Part shown: one piece after another, positions 1-4,871 of the stretch
Layout: each line of letters starts with the position of its first letter
Position numbering within the stretch: the first letter of the stretch is position 1
Source: an uncultured Oceanospirillaceae bacterium
GTDB lineage: Bacteria; Pseudomonadota; Gammaproteobacteria; Pseudomonadales; Oceanobacteraceae
NCBI GenBank assembly: GCA_937974825.1
Contig: CALJVD010000147.1
Span: forward strand, 1 to 6,721
Length of the DNA: 6,721 nt
Direction: 5' to 3'
Program-made: the position numbers and the translations under genes
Notes under the pieces: model-generated
Seen by the model: the letters and a program-made list of their open reading frames with translations, nothing else
Told to the model about the DNA's origin: nothing
The model's database searches: none

Positions 1-17
1 GGTTAATAGGTAATTTT

Positions 18-272
18 ATGAAGAAAGTTTTAGTCATTATTGCGTTATCTGTGTTTGGGTTTTCAGCCAACGCTGAGCCCAGCACCAGTGACGACGACGG
101 CACTATTACGCTGAAGTTAAAGATGAATAACTCATCGAATAGCGCGCAGTCATCGCCCAGAAAATCACGTTTAAAATTTAAAGACAGAGGCCCCACTTGT
201 TTGTGCGCCGATGGTTTAAGTGAAAAAGATATTTTAGAGCAACAACTTATTAAGCAGCAGAAAGAGAGTTAG
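18..272 (+). CDS. Small secreted CxC-motif protein, unknown function
   Basis: An 84-residue protein that I do not recognise as a named family. Residues 1-19 form a clear Sec signal peptide (Lys-Lys, hydrophobic core, then Ala-Asn-Ala), with likely cleavage before Glu20. The mature part is about 65 residues and probably periplasmic. It has an acidic Ser/Asp/Thr-rich start (21-28), a Ser/Asn-rich middle, a basic patch (48-57), a Cys-Leu-Cys motif at 61-63 and a charged Gln/Lys-rich, probably helical tail. There are no other cysteines and no haem motif. An AGG ribosome site at 8-10 lies seven bases before the ATG. The next gene, for a cytochrome, starts 10 bases after the stop. The CxC pair could bind a metal or form a redox/persulfide site; this is inference. 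Small secreted proteins also occur in the Geobacter ext clusters (for example ExtJ), but I cannot show homology. Confidence 0.8.
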   Translation: MKKVLVIIALSVFGFSANAEPSTSDDDGTITLKLKMNNSSNSAQSSPRKSRLKFKDRGPTCLCADGLSEKDILEQQLIKQQKES

Positions 273-282
273 AGGTACTTTT

Positions 283-756
283 ATGAAACATTTATTCGGT
301 AAAACATTGGCAGTCGCGGCGGCATTTTTTGCAGTCTCCGTTTTATTGTTTAACTTCACAAATCAAACAGAACAAGCCGATGCTTGGGGCAGTGAAGTGT
401 TAGCAGAAGTGAGTGAAGGACTACAAAAAGTATCTCCTATTCCTTTGGCAAACGCTTGTGGTTTAGGTGCTTCGAGCTGTTTCCGTTGTCATAATGGCCG
501 TCGTGCAGAAGCACCGGGTAAAGATGAAAACTCACCCTGGCATGTTGAACACGACACGGTGAACTATTCATGTGCAGGTTGCCACAAGGGTAACCCTCGT
601 ATTCTAAAACAAGCGATTGCGCATAAAGACTTAATCGTTAACCCAGTGGCTGAACCAGAGCAAACTTGTGCTAGCTGTCATGGTGACGAAGCTGCGGCTA
701 AAGCGAAAATCTATTTAGATAAACACCCACGTTTAGGTAAAGAGGTAGCACTGTGA
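283..756 (+). CDS. Three-haem periplasmic cytochrome c
   Basis: A 157-residue electron-transfer protein with three covalent haem motifs, all CXXCH: CFRCH at 66-70, CAGCH at 97-101 and CASCH at 129-133. His87, His90, His114 and His148 are candidate sixth ligands. The N-terminus has a hydrophobic segment at about 9-24. Ala-Asp-Ala at 32-34 could be a cleavage site, but it is far from the core, so an uncleaved inner-membrane anchor is equally possible; either way the haems lie in the periplasm. Cys59 is a spare cysteine outside the haem motifs. AGAGG at 271-275, overlapping the previous stop, is seven bases before the ATG. The last four bases overlap the porin start, so the two are probably translationally coupled. 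The protein is too small for known trans-outer-membrane conduit cytochromes. A role as electron shuttle to or from the downstream five-haem cytochrome is inferred. Confidence 0.9.
   Translation: MKHLFGKTLAVAAAFFAVSVLLFNFTNQTEQADAWGSEVLAEVSEGLQKVSPIPLANACGLGASSCFRCHNGRRAEAPGKDENSPWHVEHDTVNYSCAGCHKGNPRILKQAIAHKDLIVNPVAEPEQTCASCHGDEAAAKAKIYLDKHPRLGKEVAL
741..745 (+). promoter_or_regulatory. Ribosome binding site supporting a GTG start
   Basis: AGAGG lies seven bases upstream of the GTG at 753, inside the last codons of the three-haem cytochrome gene. It decides the porin start: the GTG shares a GTGA overlap with the upstream stop codon and gives a full signal peptide. The upstream three-haem cytochrome gene has the same AGAGG sequence at the same spacing. 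Confidence 0.75.
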
Positions 757-1904
757 AATTAGTTAAGAATACAATCGCTGCCGCGACATTACTGGCAGCA
801 AGCAGTGCCAGTGTGGCCGGCCCCTATATTGAATTTGGTGAGCAAGGTTTCTTAGAACTTAACTACTCAATGCAGTTATGGTCACAGTACCGTGACTATA
901 CCTCTGCTAACCACGACGGTGCGGGCAACGATATTTTCTTGCGTCGTAACCGTATTACCCTAATGGGACAGCAAAGTGACATAGTCGGTTTTTACGCACA
1001 GTTAGAAGCCGGTGGCGATAGCCGTGCCGGAAACGATGACAAAGCCGTGTCATACCGTGATGCGTATATTACATTAGACTTCTCAGACGCTCGTCGTTTT
1101 ATTTTAGGTCGCTTTAAAAATACCTTTACGCGTGAAAACTTAGAAGCTTGTTTAGAGCCACTAACGCTTGACCGTGCTGATGCGTCTTACTCTCCCTTTG
1201 GTGGCACGCGTGATACCGGTGCCGTAATGTGGGGTAACTTAGGCGATACGGCCGCTTTCCAATACCGAGTCATGGTTGCCGATGGGCGTGAAGGCGATGA
1301 TGTGGCTAAAAAGCTACCACGTATTACCACACGTTTTCACTGGAGTGCCTTAGACCCTGAATACGATTACGGCTACCGTGGTACTTATTTAGGGACTCGT
1401 CGTATCTTTACGTTAGGTGCATCTTACGATTATCAAGCCGATGTCGCTTATGCCGATTATACCAATCTGTCTGATAAGAAAGATTATAAGGCATGGACAG
1501 TAGATGGCTTTTTTGAATATCCATTTAAAAGCGGTACTTATACTTTATCTGCAGCCTACTTTGATTACGGAATTGGCAACGCTATTAACCAAAATCCAGA
1601 TCCATCACTACCAACTAACACTGAGCTAGAAGGGTTTTATGTTAAAGCGGGTTATTTGTATCCAAAGCCAGTAGGTGTTGGTCGTTTGCAGGTGTTTGCT
1701 CGTCATGATGGCAACGATTACAACCTAGATAGTGGTGCTTTAGATCGTAAATTAACCAGTGTAGGTGCAAACTATTACATTAATGGACAGCGTCTAAAGC
1801 TTACGGCTGAATATCAGAACGTAGACTTTAAGAATGAAGATCCTAGTAATCCAGCTCTGCAGGACTACAACCAATTCACCCTTGGTTTCCAATTTATCCT
1901 ATAA
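753..1904 (+). CDS. Outer-membrane porin-like beta-barrel protein
   Basis: A 383-residue protein starting at GTG. Residues 1-22 are a signal peptide (cleavage after Ala-Ser-Val-Ala, before Gly23). The rest is alternating aromatic/polar beta-strand sequence with Gly/Asp/Asn-rich loops, as in barrels of the phosphate-selective porin O/P type. Typical segments are the early strand plus Leu-Arg-Arg-Asn-Arg turn at 63-67, the YAQLEAG strand at 81-87, and a late strand rich in Tyr. The C-terminus ends in a beta-strand, but with Phe-Ile-Leu rather than the usual terminal aromatic residue. A lone cysteine, Cys133, sits in a probable loop. There is no N-terminal CXXC as in MtrB, and the protein is about half the length of MtrB. 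Its likely job is passive uptake of a small anion across the outer membrane for the cytochromes and transporter encoded beside it. A porin-cytochrome conduit is a less likely alternative. Substrate is inferred only from context. Confidence 0.85.
   Translation: MKLVKNTIAAATLLAASSASVAGPYIEFGEQGFLELNYSMQLWSQYRDYTSANHDGAGNDIFLRRNRITLMGQQSDIVGFYAQLEAGGDSRAGNDDKAVSYRDAYITLDFSDARRFILGRFKNTFTRENLEACLEPLTLDRADASYSPFGGTRDTGAVMWGNLGDTAAFQYRVMVADGREGDDVAKKLPRITTRFHWSALDPEYDYGYRGTYLGTRRIFTLGASYDYQADVAYADYTNLSDKKDYKAWTVDGFFEYPFKSGTYTLSAAYFDYGIGNAINQNPDPSLPTNTELEGFYVKAGYLYPKPVGVGRLQVFARHDGNDYNLDSGALDRKLTSVGANYYINGQRLKLTAEYQNVDFKNEDPSNPALQDYNQFTLGFQFIL
791..812 (+). other. Inverted repeat in the signal-peptide codons of the porin
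   Basis: ACTGGCA (791-797) and TGCCAGT (806-812) are perfect reverse complements around an eight-base loop, beginning 38 bases after the GTG start. It lies in Ala/Ser-rich coding sequence, so it may be incidental. It is listed because two later genes of the operon carry stronger hairpins at nearly the same offset. Confidence 0.3.
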
Positions 1905-1923
1905 CGAACATTAAGAGAGCATA

Positions 1924-3369
1924 ATGACTGAGAGTAATTCCTCTCGCGCATTTAGGGCTGCCGATGGCAGCCCTTTGGCGTGGAAAAAGCCTGTTTTTTT
2001 ATTGCTGTTAACGGCCATCGTTTCTGTAATCTATTTGTCTTTAGATACTCGCTTTGTCTACCTATTGGTATACGGCTGGTTCGGTGTTATTTACGGTATA
2101 TTTTTACAGTACGGTCGTTTTTGTATGGCCTCTGCTGTGCGTGATTTGTTTGCTGTCGGTGTCCCCCGTATGGCAGTCGGTGTTCTTATTGCTGTGATTA
2201 TTTATGCAGTGATCTCTGCGTTTGTACAAGAAGCAGGGGTGAATACCTTTAACCCTCATCCTTTAGGCTGGCATATTCTAATTGGTGGTACCTTATTTGG
2301 TTTGGGTATGGTGGTTGCTGGTGGTTGTGCTTCTAGTACCCTGTATAAAACCGGTGAAGGTAACCTGGGCAGTATTTTAGTTCTGTTTTCTATTTCCTTC
2401 TCCCAGGCTTGGTTGGTCAGTACCGATTGGTTCAGTAACTGGATTCCTCAGTCTTGGGCTGAAACCGCTGCTGCAGAAGCCGATACGCTTAGTTTGGTAA
2501 CAGAGTCGCCCGGCTGGTTTGATCAGTTCACAGCGGGCTACTTGTGGCAGTTAAGTGGTACGACAGCGCAAGATTATTTAGGCCTGCCGGCAAACTTGTT
2601 CGGTTACTTATTGGGCAACACTTTTGTTGTTGCAGTGGTTCCAACACTGATTCTAATAGCCCTGCTGTACATCTATAACTATCGCAAAATGTACTTGCGT
2701 CAGCACCCAGCTGACAATCACTCGATAGCGTATGAGTTAAAGGGCGTGTGGTCGATGATTATACAGTCTAAAAACACCGCTATTGCGGGGTTAGGCTTAG
2801 GCGTGTTTGCTGGTCTACAAATGTTTGTTACTGGTGAGCTACGTGAATACTATGAGATCTTTAACTTTGGTGAGTTGCTGGCTGAAATGGGTTACACCAA
2901 TGGGTTATCCATTCAAGATACAGTGTTTGATCCGGGTTACTGGTATATCACTACTCAAGAAGCTCAGTGGGCAGGTTGGGCGATGGATAAAGCCGGCATG
3001 GATGTAAGCGGTAATCTGTTTTTTGGTTTAGAAAATGGCTTACCTAGTCCATTGTTAAATGCACCAGGCATGATGTCTGTTGGAATTATTGTGGGTGCCG
3101 CAGTGATTGCTATTGCTCGTAAAGAATTTAAATGGAAATTACCTAACACTGAAACCGCCATTTTAGCAATTGCTGGTGGTATACTAATGGGCTTTGGTGC
3201 TCGTATTGGTATGGGCTGTAACATTGGTGCTTTTTTCGCCACTGTGACTAACGGTGATATTAGTGGTTGGATCTTCTTAATAGGTATGGCCCTTGGTGGT
3301 TACTTATCTGTTAAGGCATTAAAAGCATGGATTGACTGGCGCTTATCGAAAGAAGAGTTTGATTTTTAA
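1924..3369 (+). CDS. YeeE/YedE (TsuA-like) sulfur-compound transporter
   Basis: A 481-residue integral membrane protein of the YeeE/YedE family, whose characterised member TsuA imports thiosulfate through a path lined by conserved cysteines. I see about ten hydrophobic segments (roughly 23-40, 43-62, 81-101, 114-134, 147-165, 225-250, 285-303, 383-399, 411-429 and 445-465). The signatures are GRFCMAS (64-70, Cys67), GGCASSTLYKTGEG (133-146, Cys135) and GARIGMGCNIG (425-435, Cys432). These are the only three cysteines, which fits the three functional Cys of TsuA. It is longer than the roughly 330-residue TsuA because of two hydrophilic, Trp/Glu/Asp-rich insertions at about 166-220 and 304-380. 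The AAGAGAG at 1913-1919 is its ribosome site. The TusA-like gene follows by 11 bases, the usual partner arrangement. The related selenium-associated YedE group is an alternative, so the cargo could be thiosulfate or a selenium compound. Confidence 0.9.
   Translation: MTESNSSRAFRAADGSPLAWKKPVFLLLLTAIVSVIYLSLDTRFVYLLVYGWFGVIYGIFLQYGRFCMASAVRDLFAVGVPRMAVGVLIAVIIYAVISAFVQEAGVNTFNPHPLGWHILIGGTLFGLGMVVAGGCASSTLYKTGEGNLGSILVLFSISFSQAWLVSTDWFSNWIPQSWAETAAAEADTLSLVTESPGWFDQFTAGYLWQLSGTTAQDYLGLPANLFGYLLGNTFVVAVVPTLILIALLYIYNYRKMYLRQHPADNHSIAYELKGVWSMIIQSKNTAIAGLGLGVFAGLQMFVTGELREYYEIFNFGELLAEMGYTNGLSIQDTVFDPGYWYITTQEAQWAGWAMDKAGMDVSGNLFFGLENGLPSPLLNAPGMMSVGIIVGAAVIAIARKEFKWKLPNTETAILAIAGGILMGFGARIGMGCNIGAFFATVTNGDISGWIFLIGMALGGYLSVKALKAWIDWRLSKEEFDF
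1954..1974 (+). other. Perfect 9-bp GC-rich hairpin at the 5' end of the transporter gene
   Basis: AGGGCTGCC (1954-1962) and GGCAGCCCT (1966-1974) are perfect reverse complements with a three-base GAT loop, starting 30 bases after the ATG and followed by TT. The stem is far more GC-rich than its surroundings. It codes for part of the hydrophilic N-terminal tail (about residues 11-17), where codon choice is freer than in a membrane helix. It could slow ribosomes, protect the mRNA or cause partial termination; none of these is shown. Confidence 0.45.
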
Positions 3370-3380
3370 GAAGGTATATT

Positions 3381-3650
3381 ATGGCTATTAAGATTAAAGA
3401 AACCGTTAAGTTTGAAAAACTAGAAGACGGTAAGTTTCAGTTAGATGTGCGTAGCTACGTATGCCCACACGTACAAATTTATGCGGAAAAAGCATTGAAG
3501 AAGATTGGTTCGGGTGACGAAATCACTATAGTGTTCGATAACCCATCTTCTGGCGAGTCTATTCGTTATTTGTGCGCTAATAATGGCGATGAGATTTTAC
3601 AAGATACAGAAAGTGCAGGTACTTTCACTTGGAAAATCCGTAAGGCATAA
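3381..3650 (+). CDS. TusA-like sulfur carrier/sulfurtransferase
   Basis: An 89-residue cytoplasmic protein (no signal peptide) of the TusA/SirA/YeeD family, which passes sulfur as a persulfide on a cysteine. The hallmark segment is at 21-38: Leu-Asp-Val-Arg, then Tyr-Val-Cys28-Pro29-His-Val and a helix rich in Ala/Lys/Leu. It is followed by Gly-Asp-Glu and a beta strand (45-52), as in the TusA fold. The usual CPxP motif is CPHV here: the catalytic Cys and first Pro remain, but the second Pro is Val31. A second cysteine, Cys65, lies in Arg-Tyr-Leu-Cys-Ala. Length is typical of the family (about 75-90). AAGG at 3371-3374 lies six bases before the ATG. Its place directly after the YeeE/YedE gene suggests that it accepts the sulfur or selenium species delivered by that transporter, as TsuB does for TsuA. 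Confidence 0.88.
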   Translation: MAIKIKETVKFEKLEDGKFQLDVRSYVCPHVQIYAEKALKKIGSGDEITIVFDNPSSGESIRYLCANNGDEILQDTESAGTFTWKIRKA

Positions 3651-3656
3651 GCACGA

Positions 3657-4850
3657 ATGAAATCAACTTCGTTTGTAATATCGGCCGCACTCGCGGCCGT
3701 TGTTGTTTTGGCTCTAGCTTATATTGGTATTCAGCAATACGAGCAGTATCAAACCCCTTTTCTAAAGAAACACTGGGAAAAGCCTTTGGCACCGCAGGGC
3801 ACTCCGCCAGCGCATTTTAGTGAGTTAGAAGCCTCGTTAAGCCCTGACTCTTGTGGGCAGTGTCACCAACAGCAATTTGCTGATTGGCAGCAAAGTTTAC
3901 ACAGTAAAACCATGACCGAAGGGATTCTGTGGCAGTTGCGCCTAATGCCACAAAATGATGCCAATATGTGTTTAGACTGCCATGCACCACTGGCCGAACA
4001 AAAAGCATTGGTGGCTATGGAGCGTGGTTGGCCTAATGCACCTAAGGGAGAGTTGCCTAGTTATGTTAGCCCCGATCTGGCGAATCAAGGCTTAGTCTGC
4101 GCGGCTTGTCATGTGCGTAACCATAAACGTTTAGGACCCGAGCCACTACCTACCACCACAGTAGTCGGTGGAGACGCGCATAATGGATTTTTAATTAAAC
4201 CAGAGTTTAGCCAGAGTGAGTTTTGTGCAAGTTGTCATCAGTTTGCCGATGATGGTCCCCGTACAGCAGGTAAGTTGCGCGAGAACACCTATCAAGAATG
4301 GTTAGCCAGTGGTTATGCCGAGCAGGGTGTGCAGTGTCAAAATTGTCATATGCCAGATCGCCAACATCAATGGCAGGGGATACATTCACCCGAAATGGTA
4401 AAACAGGCGGTGACTACCGACTTACAACTTGCCGATGGCTTATTGCAAGGGCAAGTGACTAACAGTGGTGTAGGGCACTTTTTTCCTACCTATATGGTGC
4501 CTAAGGTGTATGTGCAGCTAGTGTTAATAGTACAAAATACAGAAGAGGTGCTCGCCGAAAAAGTCATAGGTTGGCAGGTGGACGAAAGCTTAGCAAACGA
4601 AGCCTTTGATACACGTTTAGCACCCAATCAAAGTATAGAAATTCGTTATCAGTTTAATTCTATTCCCACTGAAGGCAGAGTAGAGTTACGTTTAGCCGTA
4701 GCGCCAGCAGAGCATTATGAGCGAAACTATACGACTTCTTTAGGCTATGCTGATAAGTTAGATACAGTCACACTCAAACTGCTTAAAACAGCCTATAGAA
4801 ATGCTAAAAACACACGTTTCACTTTAATGATGAATCGCATAGAGCTATAA
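3657..4850 (+). CDS. Membrane-anchored five-haem cytochrome c with C-terminal beta domain
   Basis: A 397-residue multihaem cytochrome resembling the cytochrome c554-like superfamily. Residues 7-24 are hydrophobic with no good cleavage site, so it is probably an uncleaved inner-membrane anchor with the rest in the periplasm. Five CXXCH motifs bind haem: CGQCH 66-70, CLDCH 105-109, CAACH 148-152, CASCH 190-194 and CQNCH 227-231. Typical superfamily surroundings are Trp-Gln-Gln-Ser-Leu-His82, Tyr-Gln-Glu-Trp before the fifth haem, and His-Met-Pro just after it. His82, His156, His175, His237, His243 and His274 are candidate distal ligands. From about 258 on there is a haem-free, beta-rich domain starting near Asn-Ser-Gly-Val-Gly-His-Phe-Phe-Pro-Thr (269-278). 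It could be an electron-transfer hub or itself reduce a sulfur/selenium oxyanion. It is not NrfA: no CXXCK is present. It begins six bases after the TusA-like gene, and the only AAGG (3642-3645) is 11 bases upstream, so translation is probably coupled. Confidence 0.88.
   Translation: MKSTSFVISAALAAVVVLALAYIGIQQYEQYQTPFLKKHWEKPLAPQGTPPAHFSELEASLSPDSCGQCHQQQFADWQQSLHSKTMTEGILWQLRLMPQNDANMCLDCHAPLAEQKALVAMERGWPNAPKGELPSYVSPDLANQGLVCAACHVRNHKRLGPEPLPTTTVVGGDAHNGFLIKPEFSQSEFCASCHQFADDGPRTAGKLRENTYQEWLASGYAEQGVQCQNCHMPDRQHQWQGIHSPEMVKQAVTTDLQLADGLLQGQVTNSGVGHFFPTYMVPKVYVQLVLIVQNTEEVLAEKVIGWQVDESLANEAFDTRLAPNQSIEIRYQFNSIPTEGRVELRLAVAPAEHYERNYTTSLGYADKLDTVTLKLLKTAYRNAKNTRFTLMMNRIEL
3682..3699 (+). 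other. 7-bp all-GC hairpin followed by a T-rich tract, inside the cytochrome gene
   Basis: CGGCCGC (3682-3688) and GCGGCCG (3693-3699) are perfect reverse complements around ACTC, beginning 25 bases after the ATG. They are followed by the T-rich run TTGTTGTTTTG (3700-3710). The shape is that of a weak intrinsic terminator, but it lies within the codons for the Ala/Val-rich membrane anchor. It could set polarity in the operon or slow translation during membrane insertion. Ala-rich codons could also create it by chance. Confidence 0.4.
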
Positions 4851-4871
4851 AGAAATAGAAGCAAATTGACC

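Noticed and set aside
18..272. Small CxC protein as a metallothionein
   Set aside because: Only two cysteines and a clear signal peptide; metallothioneins are Cys-rich and cytoplasmic.
815..822. GGCCGGCC palindrome in the porin gene
   Set aside because: It encodes the Ala-Gly-Pro at the signal cleavage site, is only eight bases, and has no second copy noticed; most likely chance.
753..1904. MtrB/PioB-type conduit barrel
   Set aside because: About 383 residues with no N-terminal CXXC, and the partner cytochrome has only three haems. A simple porin fits better.
2807..3242. Open frames on both strands inside the transporter gene (2807-3007 + and 2964-3242 -)
   Set aside because: They overlap strong YeeE/YedE coding sequence, have no plausible domain, and lack supporting ribosome sites.
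3817..4389. Minus-strand open frames inside the five-haem cytochrome gene
   Set aside because: They are antisense to haem motifs with clear coding conservation; the translations look like random shadow sequence.
3657..4850. Five haems suggest the nitrite reductase NrfA
   Set aside because: All five motifs are CXXCH; the catalytic CXXCK of typical NrfA is absent and the C-terminal third is haem-free and beta-rich.
4866..4871. TTG at 4866 as the tilS start
   Set aside because: The ATG two codons later is better spaced from the weak GAAG and gives the normal TilS N-terminus.
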